NCBI RefSeq assembly: GCF_008014675.1
Contig: NZ_VOXD01000008.1
Coordinates: 62,001 to 126,000 of the forward strand
Source of the DNA: Neolewinella aurantiaca
GTDB lineage: Bacteria > Bacteroidota > Bacteroidia > Chitinophagales > Saprospiraceae
DNA: 64,000 nucleotides
Direction: 5' to 3'
Shown: in pieces, positions 10,282-19,248 of the stretch
How positions within the stretch are numbered: position 1 is the stretch's first letter
Layout: each line of letters begins with the position of its first letter
The notes under the pieces: generated by a model
What the model was told of the DNA's origin: nothing
What the model saw: the letters and a program-made list of their open reading frames with translations, nothing else
The model's database searches: none
Made by a program: the position numbers and the translations under genes

Positions 10282-10935
10282 TTAGTATGGTCTGTTCCGG
10301 ACGTAATCCCGGACATGGTGCCCGACGCCGTTACTGAAAATATAGTTGTGTTGGCGAACCTGAGTGCCGCGGCTGTTTCCAGGTAGTCCGTCTGCGCGGT
10401 TAATGTTCAAACGGAAGCGTTCATCCCGGTTCACCGAAATGCGGCCCTCATCTCCGGGAATCAAAGTTTGGAAAAAATAATCTACAAGAAGTACGGGAAG
10501 GGCTTCCGGGCCCTGATCGACGTAGTCCTCGACGATATGATAGCGCAAAATGGTGCGAAGGCGATCCAGGCCTGCCTCGTCGAGGCTATCGACGGCCGTA
10601 ACGCCAAGAAGTTGAAAAATTTCTCCGTTCGCAGTGAAGGCTTCGTTGTTCAACATCAGGAAAGTACGGCGATCACCAGAATCGCTGTATTCGTCTTCCA
10701 GACCTGTAGCTTCGATGGCGCTGACCATAATATCGAAGTTGGCATTGTTGTTTCCTCCGATGGAAGCGTCGCTGCGCATCCATTCAAGCACGGTTTGGTC
10801 CTCAAAAGTAATGAGTTCACTGATTTCCGGTTCGAACTCAAATTTGGGTTGTACCGGCAGGTCGCAGCTTGTAACGCAGCAAAGCATTATGAATATAGCA
10901 GACAACCCACGGAGTGTGGCAAAAGTATTTTGCAT
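10282..10935 (-). CDS. Fasciclin (FAS1) domain lipoprotein of the PUL
   Basis: A 217-aa lipoprotein (signal with lipobox VTSC, Cys25) with one FAS1-like domain. The second half shows the FAS1 pattern RRTFLMLNNEAFTANG, then LDRLRTILRYHIVEDYV, ending in HNYIFSNGVGHHVRDYV. It directly follows SusD, the position often used for extra surface glycan-binding proteins (SusE/SusF-like); FAS1 lipoproteins are known at this position in Bacteroidota loci. A role in binding or presenting the polysaccharide at the cell surface is inferred. No catalytic motif is visible. The gap to SusD is 41 bases, consistent with one transcript. Confidence 0.8.
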   Translation of the reverse strand: MQNTFATLRGLSAIFIMLCCVTSCDLPVQPKFEFEPEISELITFEDQTVLEWMRSDASIGGNNNANFDIMVSAIEATGLEDEYSDSGDRRTFLMLNNEAFTANGEIFQLLGVTAVDSLDEAGLDRLRTILRYHIVEDYVDQGPEALPVLLVDYFFQTLIPGDEGRISVNRDERFRLNINRADGLPGNSRGTQVRQHNYIFSNGVGHHVRDYVRNRPY

Positions 10936-10976
10936 GATTGTATTAAATTGAAAAATTGATAAAAGCGGGTCCTTAG

Positions 10977-12446
10977 TTAGTAGCCGGGGTTCTGCGTCAG
11001 GTTTTCGTTATCGATCAGGTGGCCTTCCCATACAGGGAACAGCAGGCGTTCATCCGTTACCTGTCCGATGGTATCCAGTGCTACGTTCACCTTGTCGGTC
11101 ATACGCAAATCCCACCAGCGATCACCTTCGGCAAAGAGTTCAAACTGGCGCTCATCGAGGATAAAGTTTTCACGGCCGTCCATATCGTCTCCCATATCTT
11201 CTACTGTGACCGGGGGCAATCCTCGGGCGTTACGGACCTGTGTGACGAGGGCAGCGGCGGCCTCCGGGTTGTCCAACCTGTTTTCGGCCAGGGCTTTCAG
11301 CAACAGGATACCAGCGTAGCGGTATACAGAGATGTTAGTATCATCATCGTTGTTGCTGAAGTTGATCTTGTTGTACTTGGCCACCCGGGCTTCGCCAATC
11401 GACCGGTCTTCTCGTGTGAGATAGTAACGATAATCTCCGATCAGAGTATCGGCTCCCACCACCACCATAGGCGGATCAAAATCAGGGTATTTAGCGGTCC
11501 AATCTTCAACCGTAACGGGGAATTTTTCGATCCACTTAAATTCTGCCTGAGGAGAAATAAAGAAAGAGGGAACACCCGCGAAGAAGAGGGAGTAAATACC
11601 CGAAGCTCCGTTACCATCCTCAAGGATATCGTAACGTATGCTGAAAATGAGTTCAGGGCCCGTCTGGAACTTTCCTAAATTGAGGTCATTGAGGAACAAT
11701 TCCTGCCAGGCACTTTCACTTGTGACCAAAGAGTATTCATTGAGATCAATCAGTTTCTGCATTGCTTCGTTAGCCTTGGCATAGTCTTTTATCCACATGT
11801 ATACGTGGGCCTGGAAGGCTAACACACTGGCTTTTGAAAAGCGGAATTCGCGTGAAGGGATGGAGATCAATTCTTCTGCACGCAGCATATCGGGAATGAC
11901 GACATCGTTGAGTAGCGTCTGCCCGTCGGTTTGGGGCCGCTTGAGGTCCTGATCCAGACCGGTAACAGGTTCAGTGTACAGCGGAGCACTACCCCAAACA
12001 CGCACCGCGTCGAAGTAAGCGTAAGCGCGCATGGCGTATGCTTCTCCCAAGAGGTTGTCGTCAACTCCCGAAATGTCGGGGATTTGCTGAATAGCCAGGT
12101 TCGCCCGGCCGATCATGAGGTACAGATCATTCCATCGCAGCACACTGGAATTACCTGGGGTAAGGTTATTGGTCACGAGTTCACTGTTAGCCCCGGACAC
12201 ACGGTCACTGGCGATGTGATTGTCGCTGCGGAACTCTCCCCACAAATAATGCTTTGTGCGGTAAGCTTGCTGCATGGCGTCATAGGTCGCAGCGATACCG
12301 CTTTCCACGTCACCAGCAGTTTGCCAGAACTGTGTTTCTCCAACCTGTGAAAACGGTTGTTCGTCAAGGAATTCGTCACAGGAAACGAAGCCCAGTGATA
12401 AAGATATAATAGCGAGTACCGAAAGTACTTTGTTTAAATATTTCAT
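10977..12446 (-). CDS. susD: SusD/RagB-family outer-membrane glycan-binding lipoprotein
   Basis: A 489-aa SusD homologue that would cap the SusC channel and bind the polysaccharide at the cell surface. It has a lipoprotein signal (GFVSCDEFLDEQPFS, Cys24). The N-terminal tetratricopeptide-like region is visible as GEFRSDNHIASDR, LYLMIGRANLAIQQIP and EAYAMRAYAYFDAVRVWG. The C-terminal region has LLKALAENRLDNPEAA and the hallmark ILDERQFELFAEGDRWWDL, ending in LFPVWEGHLIDNENLTQNPGY. It lies 45 bases after SusC on the same strand, the universal SusC-SusD order. The family is certain. The ligand is inferred from the neighbouring enzymes to be a sulfated rhamnose/uronate polymer. Confidence 0.97.
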   Translation of the reverse strand: MKYLNKVLSVLAIISLSLGFVSCDEFLDEQPFSQVGETQFWQTAGDVESGIAATYDAMQQAYRTKHYLWGEFRSDNHIASDRVSGANSELVTNNLTPGNSSVLRWNDLYLMIGRANLAIQQIPDISGVDDNLLGEAYAMRAYAYFDAVRVWGSAPLYTEPVTGLDQDLKRPQTDGQTLLNDVVIPDMLRAEELISIPSREFRFSKASVLAFQAHVYMWIKDYAKANEAMQKLIDLNEYSLVTSESAWQELFLNDLNLGKFQTGPELIFSIRYDILEDGNGASGIYSLFFAGVPSFFISPQAEFKWIEKFPVTVEDWTAKYPDFDPPMVVVGADTLIGDYRYYLTREDRSIGEARVAKYNKINFSNNDDDTNISVYRYAGILLLKALAENRLDNPEAAAALVTQVRNARGLPPVTVEDMGDDMDGRENFILDERQFELFAEGDRWWDLRMTDKVNVALDTIGQVTDERLLFPVWEGHLIDNENLTQNPGY

Positions 12447-12491
12447 TTTTGTTTACTTATCAGCGTTAACTAATGGGTGCGACAGGTTGAC

Positions 12492-15400
12492 TTAAAAGCG
12501 TGCCTGAATACCGAAGATGTATTCGGTTTTACTGGGGTAACGAAGGAAGTCATAACCTGGCTGAAGGGCATTTCCACGAGTATTAATTTCGGGGTTGTAG
12601 CCGGTGTATTCCGTCCAGGTTACAGGATTGTTCACCGCCAGGGTGATGCGCACATTGCTGATCCAGTCGGCTTTACTCAATAGTGATTTCGGCAGGGTGT
12701 ATCCGGCACGGATACTACGCAGCTTGATAAAATCACCGGAGCTAACCATTTGAGAACTGGGGTTTATACGGTTTTGTGGACGGCGACGGTCCATACTTGG
12801 CCATTCCGTCACGTCTCCTTGCTGAGTCCACGCACCTTCGATGCGTTCGGGGCTTGGGGTACGGCCAAAGGAGTTATTATAGTTTCTGAGCTGATCGTAA
12901 GCGCGGAAGATGTCATTGCCGAAGTTATAGTCGAACAGAAAGGAAAGGGACACGCCGGCGTAGGTGAATTCATTGAAAAAACCACCGAATACGTCTGCGT
13001 AGCCGTTTCCGATCACCTGACGGTCAAACGAGTTGATAGTAAAGTCACCATCCAGATCATCCCAAATGATGTCTCCACCCCGAAGAACGGTATTACCGAA
13101 GCGGAGCTGGTTTACTTCACCGGTAAATTCAGCACCATTGAGGGTATAGTTCACAAAGCCTCCGGCATCATCGAAATTGGGCGTTAACTGCACACCTTCG
13201 TTTGTGAATGCATTTGATTCATCGTAGGCAAACACGCCATTGTACACATAGCCAAACATGTTACCAAGTGGCTCACCTTCCTTGATGATAAAGTTACCCG
13301 ACTCGAAGCCATCATCGTCAGCGAGGTCCAGTACCTTATTGTCATTGGTAGCGATGTTGAAGCTGGTGAACCATTTGAACTTGCCGGTATTGATGGGCGT
13401 ACCGCTAAGCGTGAGCTCAACACCAGAGTTTTCAATCGAGCCAATATTTTGAATTACGCCACCAAAGCCGGACTCTTCGGGAAGGGGTACATTATAAAGC
13501 AGATCATCGGTGGTTTTTCGGTAAACATCTATAGTTGCTGCAGCGCGACCATTGAAGAATTCCAGATCTACACCATAGTTGACCTGCTTGGTGCTTTCCC
13601 AGCCCAGGGCCGGGTTAGACAGCTGCGTCGGGGCAACCCCGTTTACACCGTTATAGATAAAACCAGGACTGTAAAGAAGACGTGCATCATAATTTCCGAT
13701 CCTTTCGTTACCCGTTACGGCGTAGCCTACACGTAACTTGAAGTCTGAGATCGTGCTACGCAGACCATCCCAAAAAGGTTCGGCCGAAACGCGCCAACCA
13801 GCAGAAACAGAAGGAAAGTTGCCGTAACGACGGTCGGAACCAAACCGAGATGAGCCATCTCGACGTACAGTACCCGCAATGAGGTACTTACCATCGAAAT
13901 TGTAGCTCAGGCGGCCATAGAACGAAGCCAGCGCATGGCCCTGGCGGGTTGATGTAGTATTTGCGAGGTTTAGCTCAGCAACGTTGTTGAAGGTTTCCAC
14001 CAGATCCGATGCAAAAGATACAGCCTGAAGGCGGGAAAACTCGATGTTCCACTTCTGGATTTGTGTTCCGGCCAAAGCCGAAATGCTATGCTTCCCAAAA
14101 TTCTTCTTGTAAGTCAGGTAATTTTCCTGCTGAATATCGTGAGTAAGATCCTGGAGCTCTGAGCCCGTAGCCGGGTTGCCGGGGCGTTGTACGATGAGCG
14201 GATCGAAATTGTTCCGCTTCCGTAGGCGGAAGTTCACACCTACGGTAGACCGGAGGCTTAACTCCGGTGTAATCTTAAACTCAAGGAAGTTGAAGAGGTT
14301 TGTCCGGAAGTTGCGATCATCACGGCGCGTTTCGAGTGCTTCGGCAACGGGGTTCTGCCGGCCGAATGTCTCAGGGAACAGGTCTCCGTTAAAATCGCGT
14401 ACAGGCAGGTAGGCAGGGCGTTCTGCCAGTTGGCGGAACACGGAACTTTCATTGAGACCTTTACGAAACTCGTAAGAAGCATTCAGACGCGTTCCTGCAC
14501 TAAACTTCTTCCCCAGGTTAAAGTCTACGGTAAGATTGGTGTTGTACCGGCGGTAAGAGCTATTGAAAACGATTCCTTCTTCGTCCAGAAAACCGGTATT
14601 CCAGTAGAATTTAGTTTTTTCACCACCACCACTGACAGCGAGATTCGTCTGGTTACGAACAGCCGTCTGCGTCAGCAAGTCCTGAATATCAACCTGTTGT
14701 TGAAAACGGGTACTGAGGGAGTCTGCGTCTGTATCACTCGGTTCCCCGCCGTTCCGGCCGGTTTCGAAGAGTTGGCGCTGGCGCGTATTAGCTACAGGAA
14801 GAAGACGGTAAAGCTCCCCAACGGTCGTGTTGTGAGTCACCTCAACGGAAACCTTCCCGCTTTCTCCTTTTTTAGTTGTGATGATAACCACACCGTTGGC
14901 TGATTTAGAGCCATAAATAGCTGCCGAAGCACCATCTTTCAAGACTTCTATTGAAGCAATGCTGTTTGGGTCCAGATTGTCTATGTTCTCCAGCTGTTGC
15001 CCGTCTACTACATACAACGGGCCGACGCCACCGGATAAGGTTGAAGTACCCCGGATACGGATATCCGTTCCCTCTCCCGGACCACCGCCGCCAGTAATCT
15101 GGACACCGGATAAACGGCCCTGAATTGCATCAAAAGCACTTACGGGTGTGTTCTGGGCAATGTCCTCCGTCTTGATGGATGCGATCGATCCAAGAACATC
15201 CCGCTTGCGCTCCGTCCCGTAGCCGATTACAACGATTTCTTCCAGTAGTTCCGCATCGCTCTCGAGTGTTACGTCGATTACCGTTTGGGTGCCAACTTCG
15301 ATTTCCTGAGACGCAAAGCCAGTGTACGAAAAGCGGATTGTTTTCTCCTTGCCCGAGACAAGGGTGAAGGAATAGCTTCCATCGATATCCGTGACTGCTC

Positions 15401-15596
15401 CGCTGGTAGTACCAATCTGGATTACACTCACCCCAATGAGCGGTTCACCGTCTCCGGAAGTTACCGTTCCACTCACCCTTTCCTGGGCTCCGACGATAAA
15501 ACTGAGAAGGAAAAAGCAACCGAATGCTATGGTACGGAGGAAGAAACCTCCCGATTTTCGCCTCCGGTCAGGAGTCGACTTTAATTCATTTTGCAT
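12492..15596 (-). CDS. susC: SusC/RagA-family TonB-dependent outer-membrane transporter
   Basis: A 1034-aa TonB-dependent transporter for oligosaccharide import, first gene of the leftward operon. After a signal peptide ending in FIVGAQ come a carboxypeptidase-regulatory-like domain (GTVTSGDGEPLIGVSVI, residues about 40-115), the SusC box near LLEEIVVIGYGTERKRDVLG, a plug domain (AFDAIQGRLSGVQITGG, GPLYVVDGQQ, SIEVLKDGASAAIYGS, NGVVIITTK) and a long beta-barrel ending in an aromatic (GIQARF). Energy would come from TonB-ExbBD, not in this window. No N-terminal anti-sigma-interacting extension is seen, so control is more likely through the palindromes upstream. The family is certain. Confidence 0.97.
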   Translation of the reverse strand: MQNELKSTPDRRRKSGGFFLRTIAFGCFFLLSFIVGAQERVSGTVTSGDGEPLIGVSVIQIGTTSGAVTDIDGSYSFTLVSGKEKTIRFSYTGFASQEIEVGTQTVIDVTLESDAELLEEIVVIGYGTERKRDVLGSIASIKTEDIAQNTPVSAFDAIQGRLSGVQITGGGGPGEGTDIRIRGTSTLSGGVGPLYVVDGQQLENIDNLDPNSIASIEVLKDGASAAIYGSKSANGVVIITTKKGESGKVSVEVTHNTTVGELYRLLPVANTRQRQLFETGRNGGEPSDTDADSLSTRFQQQVDIQDLLTQTAVRNQTNLAVSGGGEKTKFYWNTGFLDEEGIVFNSSYRRYNTNLTVDFNLGKKFSAGTRLNASYEFRKGLNESSVFRQLAERPAYLPVRDFNGDLFPETFGRQNPVAEALETRRDDRNFRTNLFNFLEFKITPELSLRSTVGVNFRLRKRNNFDPLIVQRPGNPATGSELQDLTHDIQQENYLTYKKNFGKHSISALAGTQIQKWNIEFSRLQAVSFASDLVETFNNVAELNLANTTSTRQGHALASFYGRLSYNFDGKYLIAGTVRRDGSSRFGSDRRYGNFPSVSAGWRVSAEPFWDGLRSTISDFKLRVGYAVTGNERIGNYDARLLYSPGFIYNGVNGVAPTQLSNPALGWESTKQVNYGVDLEFFNGRAAATIDVYRKTTDDLLYNVPLPEESGFGGVIQNIGSIENSGVELTLSGTPINTGKFKWFTSFNIATNDNKVLDLADDDGFESGNFIIKEGEPLGNMFGYVYNGVFAYDESNAFTNEGVQLTPNFDDAGGFVNYTLNGAEFTGEVNQLRFGNTVLRGGDIIWDDLDGDFTINSFDRQVIGNGYADVFGGFFNEFTYAGVSLSFLFDYNFGNDIFRAYDQLRNYNNSFGRTPSPERIEGAWTQQGDVTEWPSMDRRRPQNRINPSSQMVSSGDFIKLRSIRAGYTLPKSLLSKADWISNVRITLAVNNPVTWTEYTGYNPEINTRGNALQPGYDFLRYPSKTEYIFGIQARF

Positions 15597-15791
15597 GACC
15601 TAGTGATTTGAAATAAAACTGAAAAAGTATCATAAACCAAGGGCTTCGAATTTACCCGAATTCCTCCGTTATGGTCGTAAAGCAAATAAAAATGAGCTTT
15701 CCAAACCATCCTGTACCATCCTGTTTTCGCTTCTGGCGGCGAAAAAAACATGCATTTTAAGTGTTAAAATTGTGTTTTCATCGCTGCTTTT

Positions 15792-15808
15792 TGTGTCAAA
15801 TAGACACA
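15792..15808. promoter_or_regulatory. Palindromic operator candidate TGTGT-N7-ACACA (copy 2)
   Basis: TGTGTCAAATAGACACA, with 6-bp perfect arms. It lies about 190 bases upstream of the susC ATG. It shares arms and centre composition with copies at 66 and 15922. Confidence 0.6.
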
Positions 15809-15921
15809 CTTGTTGAAAATTGGGTTCAATCAGGACCAAGTAAAAGCCACCATTTTCAGAGCACAACCGAGACCCTGAAATCAAGGACTACATCACTAAA
15901 AATGTAATCAAAAACATTAAG

Positions 15922-15938
15922 TGTGTTCAAATGACACA
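15922..15938. promoter_or_regulatory. Palindromic operator candidate TGTGT-N7-ACACA (copy 3)
   Basis: TGTGTTCAAATGACACA, 63 bases before the DUF4861 ATG and immediately upstream of the TATATTCG box, a position suited to repression or close activation of the rightward uronate operon. Confidence 0.6.
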
Positions 15939-16000
15939 GAATTTCCTATATTCGCCTTATCATTCTGTTGTTTTTACGATACAGTTCTCAACTTATCATC

Positions 16001-16972
16001 ATGCAATCCTTTTTACAAAACTGCTGCAGCCTCCTTTTTCTGGTTGCGATTACCTGTGGCTGCCAGCCTTCAAATCCGACCGGGAACAGCGATACCGAAC
16101 AACCTGACACCGGTTCTCACCTAACTCAGGCCTTATTGCTGATCCAAAAGATGCCGTTCGATCTCAACGATAAGAACAAAGTAGACGGCCCCTACCAGCA
16201 ACGTAAACAAGTTACGATACCCTCCGACCTGCCCCCGCAAAATAAATGGGTCATGTTTGAAGGCCCCGTACTAGAGAACGACAAGGTCGCCTACCGTTTT
16301 TACGCCGACAGTCGTCACCGTTTCGATATTTATGGCAAGAGAGTTCCTGACCTGGTGATGGATACCGTAAGCTGGAAATACCACGACATCATGGATTGGG
16401 GGTCTGATATTCTTAAGGTAGGCAACTCTCTGGGGCTCGGCAGCCCTGCGGTATATTTCCAGGACAGTGTGTATACCTTTTCCAACTGCGACACCAAGAC
16501 CATTGAAGTGATCGAGACGGGCGGAGAAAAATCCATGATCCGGACGACCTTCAAAGGCCTCCTGATCGGTGGAAAAACAATGGACATTGTACAAGACTGG
16601 ACCATAGAAGCAGGAGATTACTATTCCACTATCGACTTATATATGCCGGAGGGAGTGAAGTTGCCAGACGGAATGCGGTTCGCGACCGGGATTGTCAGCC
16701 TCCTGCCGGAGGTTACGTCCGGCACGGCCAACGGTTTTGACTACCTGATGAACTGGGGCAAACAGAGCTTCCACAAAGAAGGTATGGGCATGGCCGTAAT
16801 GGCAAAGGCAGAATACGGACCTCAGGCTATTGAGGACGAACTCAGTCACCTGCTTGTTTTCGATGCGACCGAAAAGGTTAGCTATCGCTTTATGGCGGTT
16901 TGGGAACGCGACCAGAGTCAGACAACAAACGCCACCGACTTTAAAGAGATGGTAGAAGCTGCAACAAAGTAA
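16001..16972 (+). CDS. DUF4861-like secreted lipoprotein
   Basis: A 323-aa protein with a lipoprotein signal (MQSFLQNCC to ITCGC, Cys22), which decided the ATG at 16001 over one 11 codons earlier. The rest matches my memory of DUF4861 proteins: WVMFEGPVLENDKVAYRFY, an RHRFDIYGKRVPDLVMD segment, WKYHDIMDWGSDILKVGNS, GSPAVYF, FKGLLIGGKTMDIVQDWTI and a C-terminal FMAVWERDQ. Such genes occur in loci for uronate-containing polysaccharides. The many aromatic and charged conserved residues would suit a carbohydrate-active or carbohydrate-binding beta-sandwich, but no function is assigned here. It is the first gene of the rightward operon, 132 bases before the SDR. Confidence 0.65.
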   Translation: MQSFLQNCCSLLFLVAITCGCQPSNPTGNSDTEQPDTGSHLTQALLLIQKMPFDLNDKNKVDGPYQQRKQVTIPSDLPPQNKWVMFEGPVLENDKVAYRFYADSRHRFDIYGKRVPDLVMDTVSWKYHDIMDWGSDILKVGNSLGLGSPAVYFQDSVYTFSNCDTKTIEVIETGGEKSMIRTTFKGLLIGGKTMDIVQDWTIEAGDYYSTIDLYMPEGVKLPDGMRFATGIVSLLPEVTSGTANGFDYLMNWGKQSFHKEGMGMAVMAKAEYGPQAIEDELSHLLVFDATEKVSYRFMAVWERDQSQTTNATDFKEMVEAATK

Positions 16973-17104
16973 AACTACTTTGGGCAGCCCTTCGTCCTGG
17001 AACTGCGGTGTCTCCTGAGTGGAAAATGCTTACAAGTAAGTTCAGGCGAAGTACCTGTTTATCTATGCGCGGTCTCTAACTTACCACTCTAGTAAAAGTA
17101 CAAT

Positions 17105-17902
17105 ATGAAAAACAAAGTAGCCGTGATAACCGGCGGAAACGGAACACTGGGCAATGCCTTCGTAAAATGTCTTGCGGGCGCTGGCGCGCGGGTATTCATT
17201 CTAGGCCGGAATGCCGAAAAGTCGGCAGAAGTAGTTGCGGATTTTGCCCGGCAGGGCCTTACGATCGAAGCCATCCGATGCGATGTACTTGACGAGGGCG
17301 CGGTCGCAGGTGCAGTGGAAGAAGTGATGAGCAAAGCAGGCCGGGTAGACATACTCGTCAACGGGGCCGGAGGAAACCGGCCGGGAGCCACCGTTGGCCC
17401 CGACAGTTCGATCTTCGAACTGGGCATCGACGACTTCCGTAAAGTCAACGATCTCAACCTTTTGGGTACCGTCATCCCCAGCATTGCTTTCGCGAAGCCG
17501 ATGGTAGCCCAGGGCAATGGCTGCATCGTCAACATTTCCTCAATGGCAGCATTGCTGCCGATTTCACGGGTAGTCGGCTACTCCGCAGCGAAAGCTGCGG
17601 TAGACAATTTCACCCGCTGGCTGGCGGTAGAACTCGCCGCTAAATACGGCGAAGGCATCCGGGTGAACGCGATCGCTCCGGGCTTCTTCATCGCCGAGCA
17701 AAACCGCCGGCTTTTGCTGGAAGAAGACGGTAGCCTGACCGCAAGAGGCAACACCATTATCAGCCAGACGCCACTCAAGCGATTCGGCAAGCCGGAAGAA
17801 CTGATGAGTACCCTGCTGTGGCTTTGCGACGACCAGTCCTCTTTTGTCAACGGAATCGTAGTGCCGGTGGACGGTGGATTCAGCGCTTTTTGCGGAGTAT
17901 AG
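17105..17902 (+). CDS. SDR oxidoreductase, probable D-mannonate/fructuronate reductase
   Basis: A 265-aa short-chain dehydrogenase, NAD(P)-dependent and cytoplasmic. The Rossmann motif TGGNGTLG is at residues 9-16, NGAGG near 86-90, the catalytic Ser in NISSM at 143-147, and Tyr159-x3-Lys163 in VVGYSAAKAAVD. The C-terminus carries VNAIAPGFFIAEQNR and NGIVVPVDGGF. The long loop NRPGATVGPDSS and the position directly before uxuA and uxaC match SDR-type D-mannonate oxidoreductases, which interconvert fructuronate and mannonate. In this operon it would supply the step between uronate isomerase and mannonate dehydratase. The SDR family is certain; the substrate rests on context. Confidence 0.8.
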   Translation: MKNKVAVITGGNGTLGNAFVKCLAGAGARVFILGRNAEKSAEVVADFARQGLTIEAIRCDVLDEGAVAGAVEEVMSKAGRVDILVNGAGGNRPGATVGPDSSIFELGIDDFRKVNDLNLLGTVIPSIAFAKPMVAQGNGCIVNISSMAALLPISRVVGYSAAKAAVDNFTRWLAVELAAKYGEGIRVNAIAPGFFIAEQNRRLLLEEDGSLTARGNTIISQTPLKRFGKPEELMSTLLWLCDDQSSFVNGIVVPVDGGFSAFCGV

Positions 17903-17970
17903 CAGAGAGGAATAATACCTGCCGGCCTTGTGGCGGAGCAGGTACATGTTTAAACACAACTCGGATATAT

Positions 17971-18013
17971 CGACATGTCGATTTGTCGACTTATACACAA
18001 GTCGACATGTCGG
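17971..18013. promoter_or_regulatory. Nested inverted repeat (CGACATGTCG units) before uxuA
   Basis: The palindrome CGACATGTCG occurs at 17971-17980 and again at 18003-18012. Between and overlapping them, TGTCGACTT (17984-17992) and AAGTCGACA (17999-18007) form a perfect 9-bp stem around a 6-base loop. It ends 31 bases before the uxuA ATG, inside the operon. It could be an operator for a uronate-responsive regulator or an RNA hairpin controlling uxuA. Confidence 0.5.
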
Positions 18014-18043
18014 TAAAACCAACAAGACTTTCAACCAACAACA

Positions 18044-19216
18044 ATGAAAAACCTGGAACAAACCTGGCGCTGGTACGGCCCCAACGATCCCGTCAGTCTA
18101 ACCGACGTGCGGCAGGCCGGAGCCACCGGTGTTGTATCGGCTCTCCACCAGATACCAAACGGAGAAGAGTGGTCCGTAGCCTCGATTATGGAGCGTAAGC
18201 GAATGATTGAGGCCGCAGGCCTCAACTGGTCGGTAGTAGAGAGCATCCCCGTCCATGAAGACATCAAACGGCGCTCGGGCAACTACCTTCAGTATATAGA
18301 GAACTACAAAGCCAGTATCCGCAACCTTGCATCCTGCGGCATCGCCATCGTGACCTACAACTTCATGCCAGTGATGGACTGGACCCGCACCGAACTGGAA
18401 CACAAACTCCCCGACGGTAGCGAGGCCTTGTTCTTCGAACACGCCGCCTTCGCGGCGTTCGACCTCTTCATCCTCAAACGGCCCGGAGCCGAAAAAGACT
18501 ACCTCGAACCCGTCCGGCAAGCGGCCAAAACCCGGTTCGACGCCATGACCACGAGCGAGCAGGAGCGCCTGACGGGCTTCATCATCGCCGGGTTACCCGG
18601 CGGAACGACCGAAGGCCAGCAATCGCTCGCCAACTTCCAGGCTATCCTGGACAGCTACGAAGGTATCGACGCCCCTACCCTGCGCAATAACCTGATCGCG
18701 TTTCTTAAAGAGACTGTACCCGTTGCTCAGGATGCGGGGGTGAAACTGGCCATCCACCCCGATGACCCACCCTTTCCCCTCCTCGGCCTGCCGCGCATCA
18801 TGAGTACCGAAGCTGACGCTCAGGCAATCCTCGATGCCGTAGACCTGCCCGCCAACGGGCTTTGCTTCTGTACGGGCTCCTACGGTGCCCGCCCCGACAA
18901 CGACCTGGCCGGAATGGTGAAACGTATGGGCGATCGCATCCATTTCATCCATCTGCGGGCAACCAAACGCGACGCGGAGGGCAACTTCTACGAAGCAGAT
19001 CACCTCGACGGTGACGTAGACATGTACGCCGTCATGAAAGAATTGCTTACCGTTGCCGCGCAGCAGGACGTCAGCATCCCGATGCGACCCGACCACGGAC
19101 ACAAGATGCTCGATGATTTACACAAAAAAACCAATCCCGGGTACTCCGCCATCGGCAGGCTGCGGGGGCTGGCAGAACTCCGGGGGCTGGAGTTGGGAAT
19201 TTTGCGGTCACATTAA
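18044..19216 (+). CDS. uxuA: Mannonate dehydratase
   Basis: A 390-aa enzyme dehydrating D-mannonate to 2-keto-3-deoxy-D-gluconate in the cytoplasm. The N-terminus [37 protein letters not shown] is split here as [12 protein letters not shown] and [15 protein letters not shown], both diagnostic. Also diagnostic are [75 protein letters not shown] and [12 protein letters not shown]; these hold the metal-binding His/Cys residues of the TIM barrel. Length and motifs match the family in full. It follows the SDR by 141 bases that hold a striking inverted repeat, and uxaC follows by 32 bases. No 2-keto-3-deoxygluconate kinase or aldolase is in the window. Confidence 0.97.
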   Translation: MKNLEQTWRWYGPNDPVSLTDVRQAGATGVVSALHQIPNGEEWSVASIMERKRMIEAAGLNWSVVESIPVHEDIKRRSGNYLQYIENYKASIRNLASCGIAIVTYNFMPVMDWTRTELEHKLPDGSEALFFEHAAFAAFDLFILKRPGAEKDYLEPVRQAAKTRFDAMTTSEQERLTGFIIAGLPGGTTEGQQSLANFQAILDSYEGIDAPTLRNNLIAFLKETVPVAQDAGVKLAIHPDDPPFPLLGLPRIMSTEADAQAILDAVDLPANGLCFCTGSYGARPDNDLAGMVKRMGDRIHFIHLRATKRDAEGNFYEADHLDGDVDMYAVMKELLTVAAQQDVSIPMRPDHGHKMLDDLHKKTNPGYSAIGRLRGLAELRGLELGILRSH

Positions 19217-19248
19217 TCCCTTACCGTACAGACCGAAAAACCAATACA

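Larger units (their letters stand above)
15597..16000. promoter_or_regulatory. Divergent control region of the two PUL operons
   Basis: A 404-bp AT-rich gap between the outward-facing susC and DUF4861 genes. It holds two TGTGT-N7-ACACA palindromes (15792 and 15922). A rightward -7-like box TATATTCG (15947-15954, one mismatch to TAnnTTTG) lies 8 bases past the second palindrome, so a bound protein would cover the -33 region. For susC a weak box TACTTTTT lies on the minus strand at 15629-15622, 25 bases before the ATG. No gene is seen in the gap. Confidence 0.6.

Noticed and set aside
15601-15660. Standard TAnnTTTG promoter for susC
   Set aside because: Only a one-mismatch box without a -33 partner was found, so I left it as a weak remark in the control-region entry instead of a separate promoter.
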